In this document: in pieces, positions 11,501 to 23,293 of the stretch
Layout: the number at the start of each line of letters is the position of its first letter
Numbering within the stretch: the stretch's first letter is position 1
Assembly (NCBI RefSeq): GCF_028583425.1
Contig: NC_072790.1
Coordinates: 159,644,397-159,708,396, forward strand
DNA from: Eublepharis macularius
Taxonomy: Eukaryota > Chordata > Lepidosauria > Squamata > Eublepharidae
Length of the DNA stretch: 64,000 nucleotides
Reading direction: 5' to 3'
Position numbers and translations under genes: made by a program
The notes under the pieces: model-generated
Seen by the model: only the letters and a program-made list of their open reading frames with translations
What the model was told of the DNA's origin: nothing
Database searches by the model: none

Positions 11501-14450
11501 AGTCATTCAAATACAGAAATATGAAATATCCCTGTTCCCTGAGGAAGACCATAACTGGTGCCATACATTTGGTGAACACCCTTGGTGCAATGGATAACCC
11601 AAAAAGAAACACTTTATAGTGAAAAACTTGTTTTGGTAAAGGAAATCCAGGTACTTACAGTAGTCCTCTCTAATAGAGATATGAAAGTAAGTGTCCTTAA
11701 AATTTAGGACCACAAACCAATCACATTTCAACAGAGGTAATACAGATGAACCATTTTGAACTTTGATACCTTACGGAAGGCATTCAGACCCTTTAAATCT
11801 AAAATAGGACGGAGTCCCCCATCTTTTTTGGGTACCAAAAAGAACCTTGAAAAGAACCCTGGTACCACTTTTGCACCTTGTACCTCTTGAATAGTGCCCT
11901 TAGCCAAGAGGGTTTGTATTTCGGTTTCTAGCTCAACCAAAGTATTGTTAACAGCTAAAGAAGGCAAAGCACAATCAGGATACTTCACAAATTCCAACCC
12001 ATAACCACAATTAACAATAGTTAAGACCCACAAGTCAGATGTTACTGACTCCCATTCAGGGAGAAAAGGTGCCAATCTCTCTGAAAAATTTAGGTTAGAG
12101 TTAATTCAATCCTGTCAGAATTGTTTCCCAGAGCCTTGGTTGTCTTTATGTTGAGTAGGAGGCTGGGATGGTTTCAGCCTATACGATTTTTGCCACAGAG
12201 ACTGCTGTGATAGATTGTACTGACAGTATGCTGGTGTCTGTTGGTAGTACTGGCACTGCTGCTTGCCATAATACTGATATGGGTTATGCCAAGGGAAGTA
12301 CCTAGGCTTATATGCCAGCCAGTCAGAAAATGTGATTCCCAAGGATTTGGCTGTCTGCCTGTCCTCCTTCTTTTCGAGCATCTCATCTGTTGTAGAAGAA
12401 AAAAAGAGTATCTTCCTCAAATGGCAGACTTTCGGCTCTCGCTCTGGTCTCCTGCGAAAGGGCTGTAGATCTTAACTAGGTGTGCCTCTGGATGATGATG
12501 GCTCCAGCCATGCCTCTGGCAGAAGTGTCCACAGCATGGCTCCCTGCATCCATCTGTTGTTTTGAAAGGTGAATGGCCTCAGTTTGCAGCAATGAAACAA
12601 ATGCCTTATTGTCTTCAGGGAAGTCCGCCACATAGGATGGTAACTTCTCCCATAAGTACAACTGATATCCTGACATTATGGTTTGATAGTTGGCAATTTG
12701 CAGATTCAATGCTGACACTGAATAATGATGTCTTCCCATGTTATCAGTCTTCTTGCACTCCTTTTCCAGAAGAGCCAAATGTAAAGTAGACTTGTGCTGT
12801 TGCACTTCCTCTGCCACCAAAGAGGATAGGGGTAGATGCTTCACTAGGAATTGCCACATATCTTGTTTGATCTTACATCTGCTCAATACCTTTGGATGTA
12901 GCAGGCGGATCTGCAGGTGACTGCCATACTTTGTTTACTATCTCCTCTAATCCTTCTAGTATAGGAAAGGTTACAATGACAAGAGAGTCACTGTAAATGT
13001 GGCTAAGAAATCTATCCTTGGTTTTGGGGCCCACAGCAGACACGTTGATGTCAAGCGCTTTTGCCATTTGGGACATCTGCTCAGCGTAGATACGCAAACC
13101 TTCATAAGAACTTGAATTAGGACCCACGTTATCATCAGGCGACGGATCCGACCCCTTCTTGGAAACAATGTCGGAGGCGGCCACTGCATGCTCCCCCTCT
13201 TCCTTGGAGTTGTACTGCAACTAGAGTTAAGCCAGGAAAGGGGGAGGCAGCCAACCTCTACCTGTCGAAGTTGAAGGTCTGGGTTCTGACTCACCATAAC
13301 CCGCTGGTCCTCCTTGCCTCTGGCAATGATATGGTGGTGGGATGCAATACACATGGTGATGCTGAAGGGCATACAGTTGTCTCGGATCCAGTGGCCGAAT
13401 CCATTTGGATCTATGTCTGCTATGATGTGATGGAACTGGAGACAGAGCCCAGGGTAATCGATGTCAGATCCAAGCTGGTATAGGATCCACAAACACAGTT
13501 GGAGCTGGGTGAGGGGAATGGTTGGTATCGGTGTCAGATTCAGGGCACCAGGCTTGCTCATCTGAAGACATTGTCCGCAACTCAGCGAGGTTCCGCAGTT
13601 CACCATCAGAAGGAGAGCATACAGGTGAATCCAAATGAGGAGAGGGGGTTCTTGGAGCAACAAGGATCACATCCTGAGCCCCCTCATCCCGACGTGGTGA
13701 TCGACTCCAAGAAGCCTGGAGATGAATCGTTGGATCTGATCATGGAGTCGACTGATTTGGTTGTTGAATGCTGCTTGGCTGTTGAAGAGACCTTAGTCAC
13801 CTTCAGAGTTGACGGAACTGGCTGCTCCTTCCTGGCAGATTCTTTAACTGCAGATGTGTTGGAGCTCGCAAACACTCTTCTCCAGAGTGCAGACTTTAGT
13901 CATTGGGCCTTCTCATGCCTAGCCTTTGGGGTGAACTGCTGGCATATCTTACAAGCAGTAATGTTGTACCCTTCACCCAGACATGTAAGGCAGAGATTGT
14001 GCTTGTCCATGTGGGTCATCTTTGTACTGCACCGCGATCATTTCTTAAAGAGAGCTCGATGGGCCATCCTGAGGGGATTTTACCTCACATTGTAGTTGAA
14101 CAAACCGAGTCAAACCACAGCTGAGATCAAGTAGCACCAAACCGGAAGCCATAAAACAAAGTCCAGATACACAGTTCAAGATCAAAGATACCAGAAAGAT
14201 GATCAAAAGCAAAAGTGAAAAGGGAGCTATGAAGCTCAGTTCTTCTCATAGTGGCTAGAAGAGAACTGAGGGAAGGGACTGTTTTTCTTCATTAGTCACG
14301 TGACTGTTTAGGCAGGAAAACAGATCTCTGACTGACTTGAGAGAAACAGTCCCTAACGGAGCGTTAAAGAAGTGTTGAAAATTTCTCCAGTCAGTAGGCC
14401 TGAGCATGCACAGTCCCCATGTGGGACTGCACAGAAGAACAGTGATGAAC
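8565..14450 (-). mobile_element. DIRS-type retroelement fossil, near full length
   Basis: About 5.9 kb, running on the minus strand. In element order the parts are: 5' inverted terminal repeat (about 14250-14450), gag-like gene with an N-terminal Cys/His zinc-finger region (about 12115-14080), reverse transcriptase and RNase H region (about 10430-12080), tyrosine recombinase region (about 9268-10030), internal complementary region (about 8841-8960) and 3' inverted terminal repeat (about 8565-8780). The left and right ends are inverted copies of each other over about 200 bp, as expected of DIRS and unlike LTR elements. Family traits recognised: RT with a KKDGGLRPILDL block, RNase H with an LELRAI-type block, and recombinase with an [17 protein letters not shown] block. 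It is a fossil with many breaks across the coding parts (order of ten or more) and sits in the intron between two KIF28 motor exons. Confidence 0.88.
8841..8960. repeat. DIRS internal complementary region with a perfect hairpin
   Basis: Sequence complementary to the outer tip of the left terminal repeat (about 8565-8610) lies next to sequence complementary to the outer tip of the right terminal repeat (about 14420-14450). This junction of both tips is the internal complementary region typical of DIRS elements, thought to template circular intermediates. In this copy 8843-8865 and 8871-8893 are exact reverse complements (23 bp, 5-nt loop). Confidence 0.75.
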
Positions 14451-15455
14451 CAGGGTAACCAAGAAGGTGGGAACAACAGGAAAAAATAAAATTGTGGAAA
14501 ATAACTAAAAATATGAATTAAAAACATCATATAGTTCTACATATACGTACTAAAACCTTGTATATAAATAAAATCACTAATATACAGGTATAATAGTACA
14601 ACTCTTTGCCACATGTACAAAACCAATAAAACCAGATGTGTTTCTGCCCAAAGGCCTTCCTCAGTAGTATTAAAAAATCACAGATAGCACTCCATCAATA
14701 AAATACATATTTTTATTGTTTATTTATTTATTTAATTCGATTTATACCCCGCCCTCCCCACAGATGGGCTCAGGGAGGCTAACAACATTAAAAATACATT
14801 AAAATCACAAAAACATAAAATCAATAATAATTTTTTAAAAATCATTAAAATAGTCTAGGAGCAGGCTCTTTAAACAAATATTGGGAGTCCGTATACGGGC
14901 ATAGCAGATGGCCAAGGGCAGCCCCAGAAGTAGTGGTCTTAGATGGAAGAAGGAGGACACCTGCTGGTACTCAGCCGAAGGCCCGGCAGAACATCTCCGT
15001 TTTACAGCCCCTGCGAAACTGTAACAGGTCCCGCAGGGCCCGGATCTCCAGCGGGAGAGCGTTCCACCAGGCTGGGGCCAAGACAGAAAATTAAGCATAC
15101 ATGACCTAGCACACAAAGAATGCTGAGATGAAATTGAAAATAATATGGAGTAAATTCCTTAGAATTCTGACCAAGAACAGCATGAAATAAAGTCAGGGCA
15201 ATGTACCATATTAGGAGTTGTAATTCCTTTGTCCATAAATATTATATAGCCAGGTCAAGAATATAGAATTCAAGATGTGGTGCTGGATACCAAAAAAGAA
15301 ACAGAAATGAATTCAGAAATTAAGATGTAACAGAAATGTTGTTATGTATTTCTAATTAAACTTTATTCTGGTGTTTTTAATTCATATTTTTAGTTACTTT
15401 CCACAATTTAATTTTTGTTGTTGTTCCAACCTCCTTGGTTACCCTGGGGATTATA
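14451..15455. mobile_element. Element bounded by inverted repeats, with a CR1-like insert
   Basis: The segment 14452-14526 (starting AGGGTAACCAAGAAGG) is repeated in inverted orientation at about 15379-15451 (ending CCTTGGTTACCCTGG). Inside is the phrase GATGTGTTTCTGCCCAAAGG at about 14634, close to a conserved segment of the Penelope-like element at 42345-44373, so this is probably a Penelope-like relic with inverted terminal parts. No coding sequence for reverse transcriptase or GIY-YIG is recognisable. Confidence 0.55.
14698..15095 (-). mobile_element. CR1/L2-like LINE 3' end
   Basis: On the minus strand the frame gives AWWNALPLEIRALRDLLQFR followed by a KTEMFCRAFG-like end, the standard C-terminus of CR1-group reverse transcriptases (WNxLPxxIRxxxSLxxFKxxLKTxLF). 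It is followed by a short tail with GGGCGGGGTATAAATCGAAT and TTTA repeats. 5'-truncated; inserted in the inverted-repeat element. Confidence 0.72.
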
Positions 15456-15982
15456 ATTAGAAAGGCAGAGCTGCATATAGATGGCACTTCTGATCCTAGC
15501 CATGAAAGATGATAAACAGAACTATACCCATTTCCATGTTGTCTTTCTGATGGACTGTGATCTGCTGAGGAAACCTGAAAAGTGCCATATGGAACTAGTC
15601 TTTTAAAAACAGTAGGTTGCACTACTGGTAACCAATATTCTGAACACAAAAGATTAATCATCTTCAGATCTAGGAAATGAAGGTGAAAGAACTGAGCTGT
15701 CTTATACCAAGACAGGTGATTGGTTCATCTGGTCCTGTACTGTTTACTCTGGAGGTGCTCTAGTTTTGGACGAAGTCAAAGCTTTTCCAACTCCTGCTGC
15801 CTAAGATCTTTTTAACTGGAAATGGACTGAGCTGCAGCCTCTCACCTAAAATACAAGCCTTGTGCTGGGGATTTTGTTTTCTTCTTATATAACTCATTAA
15901 GCAAATTATCCACAAGAAGTGCAACATAGTCACTGTGCTGTGGTAGGAAAGACTTTCATATACATCTTTTTATGCCTTTTAC
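15456..15982. other. KIF28 intron with a SINE-like relic
   Basis: About 15680-15860 resembles 36990-37100, with the TTATACCAAGACAGGTGATT type of body known from a reptile SINE with a tRNA-Ala-like head. The rest appears to be unique intron sequence. Confidence 0.45.
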
Positions 15983-16174
15983 CTGTCCTGCATATTTGCT
16001 GTTTGGCTCAGCTGATATGAGTTTGCCATCTTGGTCCTTTACAAATCCACTGTGAGACCAATAAGCCAGGTCAAATGTAAATGTTTTCACATGACTTGGA
16101 TTCCTGGGATCATGTAGGCTTGTGGTGTCGGAACTCATAGAAATCACACATTTGCTCCCTGCATTCTTTTCTCT
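15983..16174 (-). CDS. KIF28: Kinesin motor-domain exon, N-terminal part, probable KIF28
   Basis: A 192-nt, phase-0 exon with acceptor TTTTTACAG and donor CAG/GTAAAA. The 64 residues start REKNAGSKCVISMSSDTTSL and continue through the kinesin-3 block KTFTFDLAYWSHSGF to SKYAGQ. This is the second strand of the motor core; it leads straight into GELFRDLGQGILESAW of the next exon. The preceding exon, which should hold the start codon and the VKVAVRVRPFNQ-like strand, was not located; it may lie anywhere between 16.2 and 39 kb, where much of the DNA is transposon. Confidence 0.9.
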
Positions 16175-16685
16175 CTGTAAAAATTACAAACAATTTAAAA
16201 ATCAATGGAAAACAGGGTTGCACTTACCTGTAACTGTTGTTCATCAAAATATTCTTCTGTACAGGTACACATGGGAGCTGTGCATGCGTAGGCTAGCCAC
16301 AGACATTCTAAAGCCCCTAAAGGGATGAGATGCTCACTCATCCTTTTTGCACACTTTTCCCCCAGGCAGGGTGAGCAGCTCCCTCCCTCAGTTCTCTAAG
16401 ATACTGGTGTAGAAGGAAAAATAGTAAAGGGCATACATGGGAGAAGGAGGGAGGGATGTGTGCCTGCAGAGAAGAACATTTGATTAACAACAGTTATAGG
16501 TAAGTGCAACTCTGTTTTCATTGTCATGTCTTCTGTGTAGTCTCACATGAAAGATTAGCGAGCTAACTTACCCAGGAGTGGATATGAAGCTCTTCAACGG
16601 AAAAGCCTCTTCAGAACTGCCTTGCCAACAGCTACGCTCTTTCTGGAGTCTATGTCAATAGCATAATGTTTGATAGTAACAGGAG

Positions 16686-16850
16686 GTTTTTTTTCTTGGA
16701 AAAGAGGTGGCAGAACTCTCAAGAGAGAAATGCGGAACAAACATACAGGACTCTTTGAAATAATATTATTTTCATGCACTATTGCCGAGTATTTTCAAGA
16801 GATGCCGGAACTCCGTTCCATTGCGTTCCTGCTGAAAAAAAGCCCTGGAT
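16686..16850. repeat. Short interspersed repeat in the DIRS piece
   Basis: Starts with a T-run and GGAAAAGAGGTGGCAGAAC and ends with CGTTCCTGCTGAAAAAAAGC. The end phrase is a common reptile and bird repeat motif. Inserted in the recombinase region of the DIRS copy; family not named. Confidence 0.5.
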
Positions 16851-17093
16851 AATATTTGATTTATATACTGCCCTTCAGGACAACTTAACACCCACTCAGA
16901 GCAGTTTACAAAGTATGTTATTATTATCCCCACAACAATTACCCTGTGAGGTGGGTGGGGCTGAGAGAACTCTGGAAGAGCTGTGACTGACCCATGGTCA
17001 CCCAGCTGGCTTCAAGCGGAGGAGTGGAGAATCAAATCCAGTTCTCCAATTAGAGTCCCGCTGCTCTTAACATCAATACCAAACTGGCTCTCA
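16851..17093 (-). mobile_element. tRNA-derived SINE, Sauria type
   Basis: Same consensus as the copy at 6985-7260, minus orientation, from the ATTTGATTTATATACTGCCC tail side to the GCCAGTTTGG head side. Lies within the DIRS piece. Confidence 0.82.
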
Positions 17094-17728
17094 TGAATGT
17101 GGATGGTATAGTCCAGGTGGCTGCCTTGCACAGTTCCAGAATGGGGATGCTGGAATTAAAGGCTGACAACGTGGACTGTACCCTTGCAGAGTATTCTCTT
17201 ACATGCAATGAACATAGTTGTTTAGATTGCTGATAACATTTCTTAATGAGCCAAACTATCCAATTTGAGATGGTCTGTGAGATGACCTTTGGATCTTTTC
17301 TGGGTCCATCAAATGAAATAAATGAATTTGAATCCTTATTTTATTTTTTAAAAATTTATGAATTTTCCAAATATAAACAAAAACATACGTGAATGGTTAA
17401 CCAACAGAATAGCTATTTACATGCATATTGAGCTTACAAGCTGATTGAGAAAGCAGTCAAATTAGCATTACTATGTTGTGAGCGGAAGAGTCAGGGGCAT
17501 TCTTTTGGTTGTTATAGCATAGGGAATCCAAAAATGGTAGCCATTGTTCTAGGAGTGTTTGTTGGTGTTGTGAGTTGTCCAGATTGATAAGGTAGTTGGA
17601 AATTTTGTCCATAATGAAGAAGTCCCATAATTTCTTGATCCAGTTTGACAAGGGTGGTAGATGTTCCTTCTTCCAGGAGGAAGCTATCAGGGATTTTGCA
17701 GCAGAAAGCATTGCTGCAGCAGAAACGT

Positions 17729-17800
17729 GAAATATTGCATTTTCTCGCGCGAGTTTTGCGCGACGTCACGCAAAACTCACGCGAGAAAATGCAATATTTC
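17729..17800. repeat. Near-perfect CpG-rich 72-bp palindrome
   Basis: Arms 17729-17760 and 17769-17800 match at 31 of 32 positions in inverted orientation around the 8-bp centre CGACGTCA. The arms contain several CpGs (CTCGCGCGAG). It interrupts the L1 C-terminal coding region and may be the core of a small inverted-repeat transposon. Confidence 0.85.
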
Positions 17801-18336
17801 GCATTTTCCCCGGCACAATCCACAACATTGCGGCATGGAGCGGCTTCAGGTAAGCCATCTGGAAATGGCCCTGATTGGTTGTTTTAGGAGAATTTCATAA
17901 TTGGTTAGGTTCCATTTTAGAGCTTCTTTGATTTTAGGGTTCTCCAATAGGTGCTTTAATTGAAAGTACTGGAACCAGGGAATTTTAATATTGGTGTTCC
18001 CGTCTAGTTGTGATTTGGCTAAAAAGGTACTCTGTTTGCTAACATCCGTTAGTCTTGTTTTCTGAATGGAGTTCTATATTTTAGAGAAATGAGGATCCTT
18101 GCTAGGAAGAAACCAAGGTTGGCCCAGAAATGATGATAAAGGAGAGATTTCTTGGACGAAGTGCTTTCTAGTTTTGTCCCAGATTTCAAGAGTAGTACTT
18201 AGATACCCGTTTTGCATTATCTGAGTGGGTCTTTCTGGATGTTTTAGCCAAATTATGTCACGTATGTCTGATGATTGAATGTAAGCTGTTTCCATGTATG
18301 CCCAATATGGGACTCTTTGTTGGTTTAGTAAGGTGA

Positions 18337-18434
18337 CTAACAGTGCAATCCTAAGAAGAGTTACTCCAGTCTAAGCCCATTGAAATCAGTGGACATAGAC
18401 TGGTGTAACTCTGCTTAGGATTGCACTGTTAGTT
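18337..18434. mobile_element. Palindromic MITE
   Basis: About 98 bp with inverted ends CTAACAGTGCAATCCTAAG and CTTAGGATTGCACTGTTAG, and the body nearly palindromic throughout (GTTACTCCAGTCTAAGCCC and its inverse). Interrupts the L1. The TAA/TTA at the ends would fit a Harbinger-type duplication but the palindrome makes this ambiguous. Confidence 0.75.
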
Positions 18435-18857
18435 TACCAATGGGGAAGCTTCATAGTAGGATTTTAGATCTGGGATTGCCATGCCACCTTTACCTGAGGG
18501 GGGTTTCATGGCCTGGTAGCTTATCCTTGGGCGTTTATTTTCCCATATGAATTTATTGAGATTTTGCCAGGTTCGTAGTTCAGAATCTTGTATTAGAATT
18601 GGGAGCAATCTAAAATTAAATATGAACAGTGGGAGGATCATGGATTTAATTAGATTGATCTTTTCAGCCCATGTTAGGGTTAGCTCCAGCCAGTCTTTAA
18701 ATAAATTATTAACTTTGCAGATGAGCTCTTTATAGTTACTGGCTTTAAGGTTATCTAAATCAAGTGGAATCATAATACCTAGGTAGTGCCAATGGTCGGT
18801 TACCCAGCTATAGTAAAATGTAGATACGATATCGTTATATTGATTAGGAGGAATTTC

Positions 18858-20750
18858 TATAGGGTATCATTCAGAGCGAGGAGTATGCAGAAACATTTAT
18901 GAATTGGATTAATAACATAAATCAAAATATTAAATTTACTTATCGTGGTAACCCTAACTGCGTTACGTTCCTGGATGTAGTGGTCTTTAAAAAGACAGCC
19001 CAGAGTCTGGGTGTCAGACCGTATCGTAAGTTGACCGATAGATCAGCCTACTTGGAGTATACTTCTTTAAAGAGGAATATACCTTTTAGCCAGTTTTTGT
19101 GCGTCAAATGAAATGCGTCCTTCCAAAAAGATTATGTTAGAGAGGCTAGACAGATGAGCCAAGCTTTTCAAGCATGTGGGTATCCCCCACATGTGATCCA
19201 ACAAGCAAGGATGAAGGCAGATAAGACCTCTTGAATTTCATTGTTAAATTATGGAGACCGTAGCCCTTTAAAGGAAAGTAAAATTACCTGAGCTTTGGAT
19301 TTTTCACCCCTTTCAGGGAGAATAATGGAAATAGTGAAAAGAAATTGGCACATCATTCAGGATATACTTGGGTGCAGTAACCCCCCACAAATTGGATATA
19401 GAAGAACTAAGTGCCTGAAGGACTTGTTGGTGCACTCTGACTTGAAATTACAAATTAGAGAACAGAAGTTGCCGCATGGTCATTTCCCATGTGGACAGTG
19501 TAATGTTTGTCCTTTGAGTATGGATCTTAAACAACTAAGGTACCCCTCCATGGGACAGGAGATGTACTCTAAGGACTTCTCTACCTGTTCCATGTCAAAT
19601 GTAGTCTGCATCATTGTATGCACGTGCACTTTAATGTATGTGGGGAGTACTTCACGTCCCATCCACTTACGCATACAGGAGCATCTCTCCAAAATAAGAA
19701 CTTTAATTAGAGAAGCGCCTCTTACTCTGCATTTCAAATTACATCATAGAAATGAGAGAGAATTAAAATTCTCAGTGTTGGAAGTGATTAAGCAAACAGG
19801 CAATACTAACCAGGTTCTGTTACAATCTGAAGCCAGATGGATTTTTAGATTAAATACTCTCACCCCTAATGGTCTTAATAAAGAAATTGATTTTTCAGCC
19901 TTTTTATGAATTTCCTCTTACATAACACATCTTTTCTCAATGTATATTTTTCTATATGGTATTTATGAACTGTATTTTGTATTTTTCTATAAAGTATTTT
20001 TCTATAAAGTATTTTTCTATGGAAAATTTATGTAAAAGGAATTTTAAAGAGGAAAGATGTAATTTATACATTTATGCATATAGAGAAATGAGTATTGTGA
20101 TATTATATAAAAGAGTTTGGTTTGTTAAAATTTGCAAAATAGAAAGGAGGATATATCCCCTTTAATGAGTGACTAATGGATTAATGAGTATGATGGTATA
20201 TAAGTTGTTATCGCGGGTGGTACCTTACCCCACTGATATTGACAAAATTGGAGATGGATGGTTAGAGATGGTTTATTGTGGAAAACTGTAAGTTTAAAGT
20301 CTTTTATCCCAGTATACTGTTTATTAGGAATGCCTCAGAGTAAAAATTATTGTGGTTATTTGTAGAGACATTGGCCGGAATAAGATATTCTCGAAACGAG
20401 CTGAAAGTGACATGGCTGGCGGAGCTCGTAGCCATTCATCTGGAATTGCCGCCCGTGTTCTCCCCGCCTGCAGGGGAACAAGCAGCTTTCATTCACAAAT
20501 GGTCTTTTGATTGCATATGCTCCGTAGTGGGCAACTGTGGACAAAAAGAAAATGGGACTTGACATTATACACTGATATTCTGAATGCATTTTGTGATTGG
20601 GACTTTGTAATTTATTGATAATTGACTTGATATGTTTGGGTGTCTTACCTATAAAATTAACTGACGTATTGTTAGACGGAAGGTGTGTTAACTCCACTCC
20701 TTTGTGTACCTCCCTGAGTGTGAGCTCTCGACTAGTTGGTGTTATTGCAG
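18858..20750 (+). mobile_element. Penelope-like element (GIY-YIG type), 5'-truncated
   Basis: Plus-strand retroelement inserted in the L1. At 18899-19111 the frame gives NPNCVTFLDVVVF and YRKLTDRSAYLEYTS, the C-terminal part of a Penelope-type reverse transcriptase; at 19295-19909 follows a GIY-YIG endonuclease. The region after 19909 is AT-rich untranslated sequence, then a CpG-containing segment (20390-20500). L1 coding sequence resumes on both sides near GAGGAATTTC (18849) and GAGGTTTCC (20751), which may preserve a short target duplication. Confidence 0.8.
19295..19909 (+). pseudogene. Penelope-like ORF C-terminus with GIY-YIG endonuclease
   Basis: A 204-codon open segment. Residues about 95-135 read VVCIIVCTCTLMYVGST, then RPIHLRIQEHLS, which matches the GIY-YIG nuclease core of Penelope elements (YxIxCxCxxxYVGxTxRxxxxRIxEH). 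Upstream are the conserved CGQCNVC cysteines typical of the linker zinc-binding stretch; downstream is LNxxGLNKEIDF, the usual C-terminus. The frame joins the RT remnant at 18899 only through a frame change and in-frame stops (a TGA after LCVK at 19109), so the element as a whole is dead although this domain is open. Confidence 0.82.
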
Positions 20751-23293
20751 GAGGTTTCCTTCCTATTTGTTTGGGTATTAATTTTGAAGCCTGAAATTTG
20801 ACTGAAATTGAGTTTAGTGGATTCCAGGGCTTTGAGTGAAAGAATAGGTTTTGTGATATATAGGACCATGTCATCCGCGAAGAGGCTGATTTTGAATTTG
20901 TGACCATTTATATTGACTGTATGTATATTATGGATTCTGCCAGCGGTTCTATAGGCAAAGTGAAGAATACAGGGGAGAGAGGGCAGCGCTGTCTAGTGCC
21001 CTTGGTAAGTTTTAAATCCCTGGAGCTTAGTCCATTGAGCTTAATTTGAGCTTTGGGGTTTGCATAAAATAGTTGTATTGTCTGGAGAAAGTTTGAACCG
21101 AATCCCGTAACAGATAGGAGGTATTTTGGTTCAAGCCTTTTGAAGGCTTTTTCTTCATCGAGGGATAAGACGGTGGATATGATGCAATTTAACTGCAATA
21201 CTTAATGATGTTAAGTGTTTTACAAATGTTACCAGTTATGTTCCTATTAGGCATGAATCCAGTTTGGTCAGGGGAGATAAATTGAGTTATGAATTAATCG
21301 GTTTGCTAGGATGGTTGACATAATTTTTGCATCTTGATTTAATAAACCAATAGGTCTGTATGAAGATGGGCAGGTTGTGTTTTTACCTTTTTTTAGGGAT
21401 GATAATTATTGATGATTCAAACCAGGTCTGGGGGATCATTTGGTTTACCAAAACTGAATTACATGTGTCTCTGAGAGGGCCTGAAAGAAGGTGGGAGAAT
21501 CTCTTAAAACATTTTGAAGGAAAGCCATCTCTCCCCGGGGCCTTATTATTTTTTTAATTTTTTGATAGTTTTGGTTACTTCTTTCATGGTTATCAGCTGA
21601 TCCGTGAAATCTCTGTAGGTTGGATGAATTTTCTACAGCATATTTAGGGAGGAAAAATAAGATTTAATTGCTAGTTCTGGGAGGTTATCTAAATTATATA
21701 GATTTGCATAGAATTCAGAAAATATGTCTAGAATTCCTTTTAAATTAGATGTAATTAGGCCATTTTGTTTTTTATTGGACATGATTACATTTGAGGATAC
21801 TTTTTTTTGACTTTCCATGCCAATAGACAGAGTGATTTAGGACTGTGGTGACAATATTTTTGTTTGGTAAATGCCAGGTTTCTCTGCACAGTTGATATTT
21901 TTAGGGCTTCAAGCTTTTTCCTCTCTATGGTTAATTGTTTGTGTATCATGGGACTATAATATTTTTTATGTCTTGTATTTTGGCCATTATTTCTAACTTG
22001 TAGCTTTCCCTTTTCTTTTTATAGAAAGAAGCTAAAGATATAAATTTGCCTTGGACAACAGCCTTCATGGCATTCCAGATGACTCCTTGGGATACTTCAC
22101 CAGCTTTATTAATCTCAAAATAATTTTTAATCTCTGACTCTATTTCACTTACTATTTTTGATCTAACAAAAGGGTCCTATTAAGAGCCAACTGTGTGTTT
22201 TCCATTATTTCCCCCCTCATTAGCAGTTGACACTCGGTCCAGGTATGGTCTGACCATATTTTAGAGCCAATATTTGCTGAGGTAATTTGTTGAAATAGAT
22301 TTTGGGGTGCCAAACTATAGTCAATTCTTTTTTTTAAATGAATTTAAATTTTATTACAAGTAGGAGAGTGGACAGTATTGTAGTAACCTTAAGAACAGTA
22401 AACCATACATGATTTTACATAATTATGGATGATAAACAATGAGAGTAATAAACAGTGCATAGAGTAATACAAACAAAATGAACAAAATGAAAATCAGTTA
22501 CATAAGAGTAAAGAGCAAAGGGTATAATATATGACTATAAACTATTTCTTTTCTCCTTATTACTTATGTGTACTCAGCATTTCTATTCAACATTCTAAAA
22601 TTTGACTAATATTAATTCACTTCAAGAATAACCATTCTTCATATTTTCTTAAATTTCTGCTACTCAGCGTTTTCTATTCAGCATTCCAAAATATTAACTT
22701 TAGAATTAATCCAGTTCAACAAAAGGCATTTTTAGTTTTCCTTAAATTACTACCACTTATTCTAAAAAAGAAGCCTATTTTTTCTAAAATTGTAAGATTG
22801 GTCTGTTATATGAAAAGGAAGCTAATTTTCCATAAACACCTATTCATACTTTGCCACTACTAGGTAAAATATTTTTGTGATTCAGCGCTAGGAAAAACTT
22901 TAAACATTTCCTGTTCAACCTTATGTTCAGCCTCATACTATTTAATATGTTAATTCATTGATTTAACTATTTAGCTGAACAATTAATCTATTTTAATATT
23001 GATTGTGTATTCTAAATTTTATAAATTGATGTTGTATATATAAAGAAATCCATCTGAACATTAAAAACCAGCAATTATTATAAACAACAGTGTGTTTAAA
23101 TTTCAAAATAGATCTTCCGTCAGTCTCCATTTTTATTTCTTTTCTTCATGGTTTCTCCCAGTTTGCATGCGTTGAGTTGATTCTAATAATTTGCTCAGTG
23201 TCCAAAAAGCTGTAGATTCCTTGGATCATCTCATTGTGGAAGGCCTCCTCAGTCAAAGTGACCATGCACCCTCAGACAGTCTTGTTCTGGCCC

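Larger units (their letters stand above)
16206..17330 (-). mobile_element. DIRS-type fossil, 3' part
   Basis: Holds a left terminal repeat (about 16210-16400), an internal complementary region (about 16460-16560) and the C-terminal part of a tyrosine recombinase ending near 16594 with the TIKHYAIDI block. Its terminal repeat has the phrase TTCTAAAGCCCCTAAAGG, which also occurs in inverted form near 35560 in the DIRS piece at 33690-35640, so the two may be the two ends of one element pushed apart by later insertions. It is partial and broken; two other repeats lie in it (16686-16850 and 16851-17093). Confidence 0.75.

Noticed and set aside
13499-14095. 198-codon plus-strand frame
   Set aside because: Antisense of the gag-like region of the DIRS copy at 8.6-14.4 kb; no domain.
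8565-14450. LTR retrotransposon or retrovirus
   Set aside because: The ends are inverted rather than direct repeats, and a tyrosine recombinase takes the place of an integrase, so DIRS fits.
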